64,000 nt of DNA. It comes from Luteimonas terricola. GTDB taxonomy: Bacteria; Pseudomonadota; Gammaproteobacteria; Xanthomonadales; Xanthomonadaceae. The stretch is taken from the NCBI RefSeq assembly GCF_004352845.1, contig NZ_SJRX01000003.1, positions 248,001-312,000 of the forward strand. Reading direction: 5' to 3'. This document shows, in pieces, positions 9,797-18,354 of the stretch. Each line of letters begins with the position of its first letter. Position 1 is the first letter of the stretch. A model generated the notes under the pieces. It ran no database searches. It saw only the letters and a list, made by a program, of their open reading frames with translations, and was not told the DNA's origin. Position numbers and translations under genes: made by a program.

Positions 9797-10507
9797 ATGG
9801 TCCTGCAGCCCGAAGTCCGCAGTCCGTCCCCCGCCCTGCATGCGCGCCGCGAGCCGCATGGCGCCGACCGGCCCGACCCGGTGCGCATCGCCGGCATCGC
9901 CGGCGCCCTGCTGCTCCACGGCGCGGTGCTGCTGTTGATACTGGTGCCGCTGAGCCGTCCCGACACCGCACCCGCGCCACCAAAGGGCATCGAAGCGGAC
10001 TGGTTCGAACCCAGGCCCGTGCCCCCGACGCCACCGCCGGAGATCGTGCCGATGGAGCGCCCGGTCACCCCGGCCGCACCCGCCGCACCGGCGCAGCGCA
10101 GCCTCGCGCCCGAACCTGCCGTGGCCGCGCCGCCGCTGGTGGACGGCGGCAGCCTCGCCGCCGATCCGGCGCCTGTACCCACAAGCGGCGGCGCCGACAT
10201 CGCCCCGGCCGCATCGGGTCCGGCCGTCGGCATGCGCCTTGCCTATGCCCGGGCGACCGCTCCGCCCTACCCGAGGGCCGAACTGCGGGCCGGCCACCAG
10301 GGCACGGTGACCCTGCGCGTGCTGGTCGATGTCGATGGCCGCCCGCTGCAGGTCGAGGTCGAAGCGGGCAGCGGCTATCGCCGGCTCGACGAGGCCGCGC
10401 GCCGTCATGTCCTGCGGCACTGGACCTTCCAGCCGGCGATGCGCGATGGCCGCGCGGTGCAGGCCATCGGCCTGGTACCGATCGAGTTCAGCCTCGACCG
10501 CGGCTGA
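9797..10507 (+). CDS. TonB-like energy transducer, C-terminal TonB domain
   Basis: The 236-residue protein has a short cytoplasmic N-terminus, one membrane segment (about residues 31-52), a Pro/Ala-rich periplasmic linker (residues 57-140) and a TonB C-terminal domain (PPYPRAELRAGHQGTVTLRV, RRHVLRHWTFQPA). TonB proteins pass proton-motive energy from ExbB/ExbD to outer-membrane receptors. No exbBD genes are adjacent, and genomes of this family usually carry several TonB paralogues, so the partner receptor cannot be named. A strong GAGGAGG site lies just before the start. Its 3' end converges on rlmH with 9 bp between stops. Confidence 0.85.
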   Translation: MVLQPEVRSPSPALHARREPHGADRPDPVRIAGIAGALLLHGAVLLLILVPLSRPDTAPAPPKGIEADWFEPRPVPPTPPPEIVPMERPVTPAAPAAPAQRSLAPEPAVAAPPLVDGGSLAADPAPVPTSGGADIAPAASGPAVGMRLAYARATAPPYPRAELRAGHQGTVTLRVLVDVDGRPLQVEVEAGSGYRRLDEAARRHVLRHWTFQPAMRDGRAVQAIGLVPIEFSLDRG

Positions 10508-10516
10508 GCGGCGCGC

Positions 10517-10987
10517 TCAGGCGCGGTGGTAGGGGTGGTTGGCGAGCAGCGCCGCGGCGCGGTAGAGCTGCTCGGCCAGCACCAGCCGCACCAGCATGTG
10601 CGGCAGGGTGAGCGGGCCCAGCGACCAGGTTTCGTCGGCGCGGGCCAGCACGTCGTCGGCGTGGCCTTCGGGCCCGCCGACCAGGAAGGCCAGGTCCCTG
10701 CCCTGCCCGCGCCAGTGTTCCAGGCGGCGGGACAGCGCTTCGGAATCCCAGGCCTTGCCACCGCCATCCAGTGCCACGACGTGCACGTCGCGCGGAAGCG
10801 CGGCCAGCACGCGCTGGCCTTCGTCCTGGGTGGCACGCACTGCGTCCCGGCCCTTGCCGCGCAGGCCGGGCGTGATTTCGGCAAGTTCCAGCGGCAGCCA
10901 GTGCGACAGCCGCTTGCGGTATTCCGCGAAGCCTTCCGCAACCCAGGCCGGCGGGCGCTCGCCCACGGCGACCAGGCGCGCCTTCAC
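10517..10987 (-). CDS. rlmH: 23S rRNA pseudouridine-1915 N3-methyltransferase RlmH
   Basis: A GTG start at 10987 gives 156 residues, the exact usual size of RlmH. The SPOUT-fold SAM-binding segment FLVGGPEGH and the C-terminal signature ANHPYHRA are both visible. RlmH methylates pseudouridine 1915 in helix 69 of 23S rRNA. An in-frame ATG at 11050 would add 21 unconserved residues and overlap rsfS, so I rejected it. It follows rsfS with 13 bp between them. The rsfS-rlmH pair is widely conserved and groups ribosome functions at the end of the leuS-lptE-holA-nadD series. Confidence 0.94.
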   Translation of the reverse strand: MKARLVAVGERPPAWVAEGFAEYRKRLSHWLPLELAEITPGLRGKGRDAVRATQDEGQRVLAALPRDVHVVALDGGGKAWDSEALSRRLEHWRGQGRDLAFLVGGPEGHADDVLARADETWSLGPLTLPHMLVRLVLAEQLYRAAALLANHPYHRA

Positions 10988-11000
10988 CGCGGGCCCTGCC

Positions 11001-11432
11001 TCAGCCCGCGTCGCGGGTCGGGTCGTTGAAACCGCCTGCGTCGTCGGCACCCGGCGGCTCGTCGCCTACCGTCCACAGCCGCTCCAGCGCATAGAACTCG
11101 CGCACCCGGGGCAGCATGATGTGGACGACGACGTCGCCCAGGTCGACCAGGACCCATTCCGCCTCGCGCGCGCCCTCGACCCCGAGCGGCTGGTAGTCCA
11201 GGCGCTTGGCGAACTTCACCACCTCGTCGGCGATGGATTTCACGTGCCGGGAGGACGTTCCCGAGGCGACCACCATGTAATCGCAGACGCTGGTCTTGCC
11301 GCGGACGTCGATCTCGGTGACGTCGACCGCCTTGAGCTCGGCGACGGCCTCCAGCACCGTGGAAAGCAGCACGTCGACCGACGGCGACGGATTGGGGAGG
11401 CTGGTCTTGATGACTTGGGCTTGGCTGGTCAA
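11001..11432 (-). CDS. rsfS: Ribosomal silencing factor RsfS
   Basis: The 143-residue product has the RsfS/Iojap core: KAVDVTEIDVRGKTSVCDYMVVASGTSSRHV, then WVLVDLGDVVVHIM and REFYALERLW, quoted here in family order. RsfS binds uL14 and blocks joining of the ribosomal subunits when nutrients are short. The last 20 or so residues are acidic and Gly-rich and extend past the conserved domain. It sits between nadD (30 bp upstream) and rlmH (13 bp downstream) in the standard nadD-rsfS-rlmH order. Confidence 0.95.
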   Translation of the reverse strand: MTSQAQVIKTSLPNPSPSVDVLLSTVLEAVAELKAVDVTEIDVRGKTSVCDYMVVASGTSSRHVKSIADEVVKFAKRLDYQPLGVEGAREAEWVLVDLGDVVVHIMLPRVREFYALERLWTVGDEPPGADDAGGFNDPTRDAG

Positions 11433-11462
11433 GGGGTGCGGGCTCGTGGGCGTGGGCGGGGA

Positions 11463-12140
11463 TTATAGCGAAGGGGGCGTGTCGGCCCCGTATCCGTACA
11501 GGCGGTGATCGCGGATGAATCCGGCCACCGCCGGCGGGACCATTGCCTCCCAGTCGCCACCGGCGGCGATCAGGCGGCGGACTCCGGTCGAGGATTCCGG
11601 GCGCAGCCGCGCCAGATCCAGCACCGCGAAGCCTCCGGCCGGCGTATCCCCCAGGGCCTGTGCCGGCCTTCGACGGAAGCCGAGCTGGCGCTGCACGGTT
11701 GGCGCGCGCTCCGCGATGGCGTCGTCGTGCAAGGGCGAGCCGGGACGCGCCACCGCCAGCACATGGCCGTGGGCGAAGAGTTCGCGCCAGTGGTGCCAGC
11801 GGTCGAGCTGCAGCAGGGAGTCGCCGCCCACCACCCAGGCGATGGGCCGGTGCGGGCCCTGCTCGGCGCGCACCAGGCGCAGGGTATCGATGGTGTAGGA
11901 CGGACCCTCGCGATCGAGTTCGCGCCCATCCACGCGCAGGCCGGGCTCGCCGACGATCGCCAGTTCGAGCATTCGTGCGCGAAGACCGGCCGCGGCGTGG
12001 GTCGCGTCCTTGTGCGGCGGGTCGGCGGCGGGCACCAGGGCGACCTCCGCGTCCAGGGCGCCACGCACGGCGCAGGCGATCGCAAGATGGCCAAGGTGAA
12101 CGGGGTCGAAGCTGCCGCCGTAGCAGGCCAGCAGGCTCAT
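11463..12140 (-). CDS. nadD: Nicotinate-nucleotide adenylyltransferase NadD
   Basis: The 225-residue product has the nucleotidyltransferase motif GGSFDPVHLGH at its N-terminus and SSTGVRRL near the C-terminus, the (I)SSTxxR half of the ATP site. NadD makes deamido-NAD from nicotinate mononucleotide and ATP. The start ATG at 12140 overlaps the holA TGA (ATGA), so coupling with holA is likely; the longer open frame upstream is holA read in another frame. The mid-region has the expected VGGDSLLQLDRWHHW block. It is the central gene of the holA-nadD-rsfS-rlmH series. Confidence 0.95.
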   Translation of the reverse strand: MSLLACYGGSFDPVHLGHLAIACAVRGALDAEVALVPAADPPHKDATHAAAGLRARMLELAIVGEPGLRVDGRELDREGPSYTIDTLRLVRAEQGPHRPIAWVVGGDSLLQLDRWHHWRELFAHGHVLAVARPGSPLHDDAIAERAPTVQRQLGFRRRPAQALGDTPAGGFAVLDLARLRPESSTGVRRLIAAGGDWEAMVPPAVAGFIRDHRLYGYGADTPPSL

Positions 12141-13174
12141 GCCGCCAGCAGGGGCACGGCACGCACGTCCGCGACCGCAAGCAGCAGGCGTTCCAGCAAC
12201 AGCCACTCGTCGCCGGCGCCGCGGCCCTTGGCGACGCGGTCGACCTCGCCCGCCACCGCCACGAAGCGCTCCCAGCGTGCGACCGGATGGCGCTCCAGCG
12301 CGCGCCGGTAGGCGGCCTCCTTCGCGTCCCAGATCCGCTGCGCCTTGAACTCCGCCCCGAGGTTGCCGCCGCGCGCCTTGACCCGCGCCAACGCCGCGGT
12401 GCGCTGCAGTTCCATCACCACCATGCCCATCAGCGCGGGCACGGCCTGGCCCTCGGCCCGCAGGCCGGCGAGCATGCGCACGGCCTGCGTGCCCTGGCCG
12501 TTGAGCGCCGAATCGACCAGGCGGAACACGTCGTAGCGGGCGGCGTCGGCCACCAGGGCCTGCATCCGCGCCACATCCAGGATGTCGTCGCCGGCGAGCA
12601 GGGCCAGCTTGTCGATCTCCTGCGCGGCGGCGAGCAGGTTGCCCTCCACGCGCTCGACCAGCAGGCGCACCGCGTCGCGGTCGGCGCGCACGCCACGTTT
12701 GCGCAGGCGCGCCTCCAGCCACCCTTCAAGCTCGTGCGGCTTGATCGGCCAGGCCACGGCGATCGACCCGGTCGCCGCGATCGCCTCGCTCCACTTGCCG
12801 CCGTGCCGCTTGCTCCATTCGCCCCCGGTCACCAGCAGGCAGACGTCCGCAGGCGGCTGCGCGCAGTAGCCGGCGATCACTTCGCCGCCCTGCTTGCCCG
12901 GCTTCGACGTCGGCAGGCGCACTTCGATCAGGCGCCTGGCCGCGAACAGGCTGGGCGCACGCAGGCTGGCTTCCAGCCCGTCCCAGTCGATGTCCCGGCC
13001 CTCGACCTCGAACACCTCGCGCTCGGCGTATCCCTGCTCGCGGGCCGCGGCGCGGATCGCGTCGGCGCACTCGAGCACGCGCAGCGGCTCGCCACCGGCC
13101 ACCAGGTACACCGGCGCCAGCGGGCCGCGGGACAGGCCGCCGGCCAGCTGTTCCGGACTCAGTTCACGGGCCAT
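12137..13174 (-). CDS. holA: DNA polymerase III delta subunit HolA
   Basis: The 345-residue protein matches the delta subunit of the clamp loader in length and in the N-terminal PVYLVAGGEPLRVLE block, where family members have a degenerate P-loop. The central VERVEGNLLAAAQEIDKLALL is typical. Delta opens the beta sliding clamp. The start lies 16 nt inside the 3' end of lptE, and its stop overlaps the nadD start by 4 nt, so lptE, holA and nadD are interlocked. This leuS-lptE-holA-nadD order is the standard gamma-proteobacterial one. Confidence 0.94.
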   Translation of the reverse strand: MARELSPEQLAGGLSRGPLAPVYLVAGGEPLRVLECADAIRAAAREQGYAEREVFEVEGRDIDWDGLEASLRAPSLFAARRLIEVRLPTSKPGKQGGEVIAGYCAQPPADVCLLVTGGEWSKRHGGKWSEAIAATGSIAVAWPIKPHELEGWLEARLRKRGVRADRDAVRLLVERVEGNLLAAAQEIDKLALLAGDDILDVARMQALVADAARYDVFRLVDSALNGQGTQAVRMLAGLRAEGQAVPALMGMVVMELQRTAALARVKARGGNLGAEFKAQRIWDAKEAAYRRALERHPVARWERFVAVAGEVDRVAKGRGAGDEWLLLERLLLAVADVRAVPLLAA

Positions 13175-13704
13175 TGCGACGCGGCCGGCGCGTCCTGCTC
13201 CCGGGCGCGGTTCACTGTGTCGATCCGGCGCAGCACCGCTGCCGCCATGTCGCGCTGCAGTTCACGCGAAAGCATCTCGCGCTCGCTTTCCGAGCCGGTC
13301 GAGTTGTTGGGCAGGGAGACATAGTCGCGCGAAAGCTCGATCACCTGCTCGGGGACCAGTTCCTCGCCGTCGACGCCCTCGAACGTGAACACCGCTGCAT
13401 AGCGCAGGGTGAACTCCTGTGCGCGACCGAACTGGTCGACGCTGATCGGCTGGGAGTCCCACCGTTCGGACAGCACGCGGAGCACCGCAGTGCCCTCGCG
13501 CCGGCTGTCGGGAACTTCGAAGCCCGCGCGTTCCAGCGAACGCGTGAGCGACTGGGCCAGGGGGCTGTAGGGGTTGCGCGCGACCACCTGGACACCGGCA
13601 AGGTCGGCAGGCAGCCGCAATGGCTCGCGGAGGTGGAAACCGCAGGCGGACAGGAGCAGCGCAAGCAGCGCGGGCAAGGCAAGGCGGAAGGGGCGGCAGT
13701 CCAT
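13159..13704 (-). CDS. lptE: LPS assembly lipoprotein LptE
   Basis: The 181-residue product has a lipoprotein signal with lipobox LSAC, followed directly by GFHLREPLRLP, the typical start of mature LptE. LptE plugs the LptD beta barrel and helps place lipopolysaccharide in the outer leaflet of the outer membrane. The start at 13704 was chosen because it places a short n-region before the hydrophobic LALPALLALLLSAC stretch; the frame stays open far upstream only as a shadow of leuS. It lies 50 bp after leuS and overlaps holA by 16 nt. Confidence 0.92.
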   Translation of the reverse strand: MDCRPFRLALPALLALLLSACGFHLREPLRLPADLAGVQVVARNPYSPLAQSLTRSLERAGFEVPDSRREGTAVLRVLSERWDSQPISVDQFGRAQEFTLRYAAVFTFEGVDGEELVPEQVIELSRDYVSLPNNSTGSESEREMLSRELQRDMAAAVLRRIDTVNRAREQDAPAASQWPVN

Positions 13705-13754
13705 TGGAGGAGTCTGGACGAGGCCGGAATCCGCGGCAAGGCGCGCCGCGGTCT

Positions 13755-16529
13755 TCACGCAGCCACCACGTTCACGATCTTGCCCGGCACCACGATCACC
13801 TTGCGCACCGTCAGCCCGTCCAGCACCCGGGCCACGCCCGGTTCGGCCAGGGCCCGGGCCTCGATCGCATCGCGGGCGGCGTCGGCGGCGACCTCGATCG
13901 TGCCGCGGAGCTTGCCGTTCACCTGCACCGCCAGCGTGACCGCATCGCGCACCAGGGCACCGGCGTCGGCCACCGGGAACGGTACGTCGTCGACCACCTG
14001 CTCGGCATGGCCCAGCATCTGCCACAGCGCGTGGCAGGCGTGCGGCGTGACCGGGTTGAGCATCAGCACCATCGCCTCCAGCGCCTCGTGGCGGAGGGCA
14101 CGGCCCGCTTCGCTGTGATCGTCGAACTTCACGACGTGGTTCAGCAGCTCCATCAGCGCCGCAATGGCGGTGTTGAAGCTGTGGCGGCGGGCGTAGTCGT
14201 CGTTGACCTTCTGGATGGTCTCGTGGAGGTGGCGGCGGAGGGTGTTCTGGGTGGGGGTGAGGGTGCTGCCGGCGTGTCCCGCGGGGCTCGCGGAAGGGTG
14301 GTTCTGCGGCAGCGATGCGGCGTGGTCGTGGACCAGGCGCCAGATGCGGCGGAGGAAACGCGACATGCCCTCGACGCCGGCTTCGTTCCATTCCAGCGAG
14401 AGGGTCGGCGGGGAGGCGAACATCGAGAACAGGCGCACGGTGTCGGCGCCGTAGCGGTCGACCATGGCCTGCGGGTCGACACCGTTGTTCTTCGACTTCG
14501 ACATCTTCTCGATGCCGCCCACCTGCACGGGCTGGCCGTCGGATGCGAGGTGGGCGCCGGTGACGCGGCCGCGCTCGTCGCGCTCGACGTCGACATCGGC
14601 CGGGTTGAACCATTCCCTGGCGCCGTTGGCGTCCTCGCGATAATAGGTGTCCGCCACCACCATGCCCTGGGTGAGCAGGTTCACGACCGGTTCGTCGCTG
14701 TCCACCAAACCCTGGTCGCGCAGGAGCTTGTGGTAGAAGCGGAAGTACAGCAGGTGCAGGATCGCGTGCTCGATGCCGCCGATGTACTGGTCGACCGGCG
14801 TCCAGTACTTGGCGCGGCCGTCGACCATGTCGGTGGCCCCCGGCGACGTGTAGCGCGCGTAGTACCAGCTCGATTCCATGAAGGTGTCGAAGGTGTCGGT
14901 TTCGCGCTCGGCGGGGCCGGCGCACGACGGACAGGTGGTCTTCCGCCACTCGGGATCGGCCTTGATCGGCGACTGCACCACGCCGGCCGAGAATGCGTCG
15001 GCCACGTCCTCGGGCAGCACCACCGGCAGCTGGTCCTCGGGCACCGGCACCGCGCCGCAGGCGTCGCAGTACACCACCGGGATCGGGCAGCCCCAGTAGC
15101 GCTGGCGGCTCACGCCCCAGTCGCGCAGGCGGAAGTTGACGCGGCGGCGGCCGACGCCTTCGGCCTCGAAGCGCGCAGCCAGCGCGGCAAAGGCGGCATC
15201 GAAGTCCATGCCGTTGTACTCGCCGGAATTGATCAGGTAACCGCGCTCGACGTAGGCGCCCTCCTGCTCGACGCCCGCGAGGTACTGGCGCACCACGGCA
15301 ACCGCCGCCGAGGCGTCGTAGGCATCGACCGAACCGCCTGCCAGCGCGGCCTGGAAGGGATCGGTATCCGCCTCCACGTCGTGGACCAGCTCGTCCAGCG
15401 CGTCGCGCACCGCGGCCGGAACGACCACCGGGCGCACCGGCAGGCCATAGGTCTTGGCGAACTCCCAGTCGCGCTGGTCGTGCGCGGGCACCGCCATCAC
15501 CGCGCCGGTGCCGTAGCCCATCAACACGAAGTTGGCGACGTAGATCGGCACGTCCTCGCCGGTGACCGGATGGATCGCCCATTGCCCGGTCGCCATGCCG
15601 CGCTTTTCCTGCGCCTCCAGCTCGGCCTCGGACACGCCTCCGCGCCTGAGTTCGTCGAGGAACGCGGCCAGCTGCGGGTTGTCGCGCGCGGCCTTGACCG
15701 CCAGCGGGTGCTCGGCGGCGATCGAAATGAAGGTCACGCCCATCAGCGTGTCCGGGCGGGTGGTGTACACCCGCAGCGGCGCGTCCTCGCCGTCGACCCT
15801 GAAGCCGAACTCCAGGCCTTCGCTGCGCCCGATCCAGTTGCGCTGCATGGTCTTGACCGGATCCGGCCAGCCGTCAAGCGTGTCCAGTCCGTCAAGCAGC
15901 TCCTGCGCGTAGTCGGTGATCTTCAGGAACCACTGCGGGATCTCGCGCTTTTCCACCAGCGCGCCCGAGCGCCAGCCGCGGCCGTCGATCACCTGTTCGT
16001 TGGCGAGCACGGTCTGGTCGACCGGGTCCCAGTTCACCACCGCGTTGCGGCGGTAGGCCAGGCCCTTCTTCATCAGCCGGGTGAACATGCGCTGTTCGTG
16101 CACGTAATAGTCCGGACTGCAGGTGGCGAACTCGCGCGACCAGTCGATGCCGTAGCCCAGCATCTTCAGCTGGCCGCGCATGTGGTCGATGTTGGCGTAC
16201 GTCCACTTCGCCGGCGCGGTGCGGTTCTTGATCGCCGCGTTCTCGGCCGGCAGGCCGAACGCGTCCCAGCCCATGGGCTGCAGCACGTTGTGGCCGGTCA
16301 TGCGCTTGTGGCGGCTGATGACGTCGCCGATGGTGTAGTTGCGCACGTGGCCCATGTGCAGCGCACCCGACGGGTACGGCAGCATCGCCAGGCAGTAGTA
16401 CTTCGGCCGTGACGGGTCCTCGGTGACCTCCCAGGCGCCGGTCCGGTCCCAGTAACCCTGGGCCGCGCGTTCGACCTTGGCGGGGCCGTAGGAAATCGGA
16501 TCGGACGCTGAGGAAATAGGGTCGGGCAC
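13755..16529 (-). CDS. leuS: Leucyl-tRNA synthetase
   Basis: The 924-residue enzyme is class Ia with HMGH at residues 58-61 (the HIGH motif) and KMSKS at 675-679. The editing domain is present in between (TTRPDTLMG), and a CDACG/CPSC zinc-binding insert is seen. It charges tRNA-Leu. The protein is about 45-60 residues longer than E. coli LeuS; extra length sits in an Ala/Asp-rich segment near residue 380 and in a Ser/Pro/Gly-rich linker after the HDHAASL block near residue 750. It is the first gene of the leuS-lptE-holA-nadD-rsfS-rlmH series. I looked for a Leu-rich leader peptide upstream and found none. Confidence 0.96.
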   Translation of the reverse strand: MPDPISSASDPISYGPAKVERAAQGYWDRTGAWEVTEDPSRPKYYCLAMLPYPSGALHMGHVRNYTIGDVISRHKRMTGHNVLQPMGWDAFGLPAENAAIKNRTAPAKWTYANIDHMRGQLKMLGYGIDWSREFATCSPDYYVHEQRMFTRLMKKGLAYRRNAVVNWDPVDQTVLANEQVIDGRGWRSGALVEKREIPQWFLKITDYAQELLDGLDTLDGWPDPVKTMQRNWIGRSEGLEFGFRVDGEDAPLRVYTTRPDTLMGVTFISIAAEHPLAVKAARDNPQLAAFLDELRRGGVSEAELEAQEKRGMATGQWAIHPVTGEDVPIYVANFVLMGYGTGAVMAVPAHDQRDWEFAKTYGLPVRPVVVPAAVRDALDELVHDVEADTDPFQAALAGGSVDAYDASAAVAVVRQYLAGVEQEGAYVERGYLINSGEYNGMDFDAAFAALAARFEAEGVGRRRVNFRLRDWGVSRQRYWGCPIPVVYCDACGAVPVPEDQLPVVLPEDVADAFSAGVVQSPIKADPEWRKTTCPSCAGPAERETDTFDTFMESSWYYARYTSPGATDMVDGRAKYWTPVDQYIGGIEHAILHLLYFRFYHKLLRDQGLVDSDEPVVNLLTQGMVVADTYYREDANGAREWFNPADVDVERDERGRVTGAHLASDGQPVQVGGIEKMSKSKNNGVDPQAMVDRYGADTVRLFSMFASPPTLSLEWNEAGVEGMSRFLRRIWRLVHDHAASLPQNHPSASPAGHAGSTLTPTQNTLRRHLHETIQKVNDDYARRHSFNTAIAALMELLNHVVKFDDHSEAGRALRHEALEAMVLMLNPVTPHACHALWQMLGHAEQVVDDVPFPVADAGALVRDAVTLAVQVNGKLRGTIEVAADAARDAIEARALAEPGVARVLDGLTVRKVIVVPGKIVNVVAA

Positions 16530-16616
16530 GTCGGTTTGGCCAGCAGACAGGGGGCCGCCAAGCCTACCGTAGTGGACGTCGCCGCCGCCACGCGGCCCTG
16601 GGGCCGCTGTGCGCGG

Positions 16617-17228
16617 CTACCGGCTCATTCCCCACCCGGCCCAGGCCAGCCAGGCGAACCAGGACGCGAAGGCCGCGCGCTGGGCCAGCGCCACCGGCAC
16701 GGCGTCACCGAGCAGCCAGGCCAGCGCGAACACCAGCACCCCGGCAGCGAAATGGCAGGCGGCCGCCCGCGGCCGCCGTGCAGCGAGCCCCGCCACCGAC
16801 AGCGCCAGCGCGGCGGCGGCGAATGCGATCGCCCACAGCCCCCATGCAACGCCGTGCAGCCTGCCCCGGCCGGCATCGGGTTCGACGGGATCGAGCGGCA
16901 GCAGGCCCTGCGCCGCAAAGGCCAGCGCGGACAGCAGGGCCAGCGTCCAGCCCAGGCGCGCCGACAGCAACGACGACGCGGGCAGCGCGCCGCGGCGACG
17001 CATGGTCACGAACGCGGCCAGCAGGCCGGGCACGACGAACGCAAGCAGGTTGAACGGCGTCGCGCGCGGCAGCCCCGTGGCGCCAAGCAGGGCCACCGGA
17101 TGCAGCCGCTGTCCGTAGCCTTCCAGCGCCGCGCCGAAGCCCGCCAGCGCCAGCGCGAAGCAGGCGCCCGCCGCGATGCCGGCCGCGCGCACTGGCCACG
17201 CCTTTGGATATCCCGTTGCTTCCGTCAT
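16617..17228 (-). CDS. DUF998 family integral membrane protein
   Basis: The start at 17228 gives 203 residues with about six hydrophobic segments (first at residues 14-35) and short polar loops. The pattern (an early GYGQRLHPVALLGATGLPRATPFNLLAFVVPG-type block, then a central G..W...FA.QGLLPLDP) fits the DUF998 family, which has no proven function. No catalytic or transport motif is visible. It lies between leuS and the divergent cnoX gene, about 100 bp from the cnoX start. Membership in DUF998 is by pattern recognition and is moderately sure; topology is estimated by eye. Confidence 0.7.
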   Translation of the reverse strand: MTEATGYPKAWPVRAAGIAAGACFALALAGFGAALEGYGQRLHPVALLGATGLPRATPFNLLAFVVPGLLAAFVTMRRRGALPASSLLSARLGWTLALLSALAFAAQGLLPLDPVEPDAGRGRLHGVAWGLWAIAFAAAALALSVAGLAARRPRAAACHFAAGVLVFALAWLLGDAVPVALAQRAAFASWFAWLAWAGWGMSR

Positions 17229-17327
17229 GCGCCTGCTGCTCCCGTGGAACGCGGCATCCTCGCCCTGCGGGCTTGCAATCGGCAAGCGCTGGCACAATCT
17301 CGGGTCCATCGCACACCGGATCGAGCA

Positions 17328-18212
17328 ATGTCCCCCGAACACGCCACGCCTCATGTTTTCGACGCCACCGCCGACAGTTTCGAGGCGCAGGTCCTCGACC
17401 GATCGCTGCAAGTGCCGGTCCTGGTCGACTTCTGGGCCGAGTGGTGCGGGCCATGCAAGACCCTCGGCCCGATCCTGGAAAAACTGGCGGCCGAATACAA
17501 CGGCGCCTTCGTACTGGCGAAGATCGACGTCGACCGCGAACAGCAGCTTGCCGGCGCGTTCCAGATCCGTTCGATCCCGACGGTCATCCTGGTCAAGGAC
17601 GGGCAGCCGGTGGACGGCTTCCCCGGCGTGGTGCCCGAGGGCCAGCTGCGCGAGTTCCTCGCCGGCCACGGCATCGCGCCTGCGGACGCACCGGCCGACG
17701 CCGAAGCCGACGCCGAGGCCGAACCCGTCGCGCCCGCCGACCCGCACGCCGAAGTGCAGCGCCTGCGCCGCGAGAGCGAGGCCGCTCCCGATGACGATGG
17801 ACTGAAGCTCGACCTCGCCGTGGCCCTGCTCGCCACCGGCGTAACCGACGAGGCCGGCCGCCTGCTCGACGCCCTCCCCGCCAACCTCGCGACCGACGAT
17901 CGCGCGCTGCGCGCGCACGCCGCGCTGGGTTTCGCCGCCCTGCTCCGCGACGCCCCCCAGGCTCCAGTGCTGGAAGCGGCGATCGCCTCCGACCCCGGTG
18001 ACCTGCGCGCCCGCCACCTGCTCGGCGCACACCACATGGTCGCCGGGCGCCACGAGGCCGCGCTGAAGGAATTCATGGAGATGCTGCGCCACGACCGCGG
18101 CTTCGACAACGGCCTCCCGCGCAAGGCGCTGATCGAAGCCTTCCGCGTCATCGACGACGGCGACCTCGTGTCGCGCTACCGCCGGCAGATGTCGTCGCTG
18201 CTGCTGTCCTGA
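17328..18212 (+). CDS. cnoX: Thioredoxin-like chaperedoxin (CnoX/YbbN type)
   Basis: The 294-residue protein has a thioredoxin domain (residues about 8-115) with active site WCGPC (C40, C43), then an Ala/Asp/Glu-rich linker (about 122-145) and a C-terminal TPR-like helical region with LAVALLATGVTDEAGRLLDALP and LLGAHHMVAGRHEAALKEFMEML. This is the CnoX/YbbN layout: a holdase that protects unfolded proteins from oxidation and passes them to GroEL or DnaK. E. coli CnoX lacks the second active-site cysteine, while this protein has both, as described for the Caulobacter form, so it could also reduce disulfides. It diverges from the DUF998 gene. Confidence 0.85.
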   Translation: MSPEHATPHVFDATADSFEAQVLDRSLQVPVLVDFWAEWCGPCKTLGPILEKLAAEYNGAFVLAKIDVDREQQLAGAFQIRSIPTVILVKDGQPVDGFPGVVPEGQLREFLAGHGIAPADAPADAEADAEAEPVAPADPHAEVQRLRRESEAAPDDDGLKLDLAVALLATGVTDEAGRLLDALPANLATDDRALRAHAALGFAALLRDAPQAPVLEAAIASDPGDLRARHLLGAHHMVAGRHEAALKEFMEMLRHDRGFDNGLPRKALIEAFRVIDDGDLVSRYRRQMSSLLLS

Positions 18213-18354
18213 CCCGTGCCGGCCGCAAGCAGGTCCCTGTCCGACCCGGGCTTCGCCAGGCCGGGAATGCCGCGGCGTGACGCTGGTCGCGGTCGCGTTC
18301 ATCCCATTCGAACGCAGTAGGGCTATCCTCGTTCCCGCCTGAGGGGGGCCCGGG

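Noticed and set aside
16530..16616. Possible leucine-rich leader peptide before leuS
   Set aside because: The minus-strand frame from 16591 has only a few Leu codons, no nearby stop and no terminator/antiterminator hairpins.
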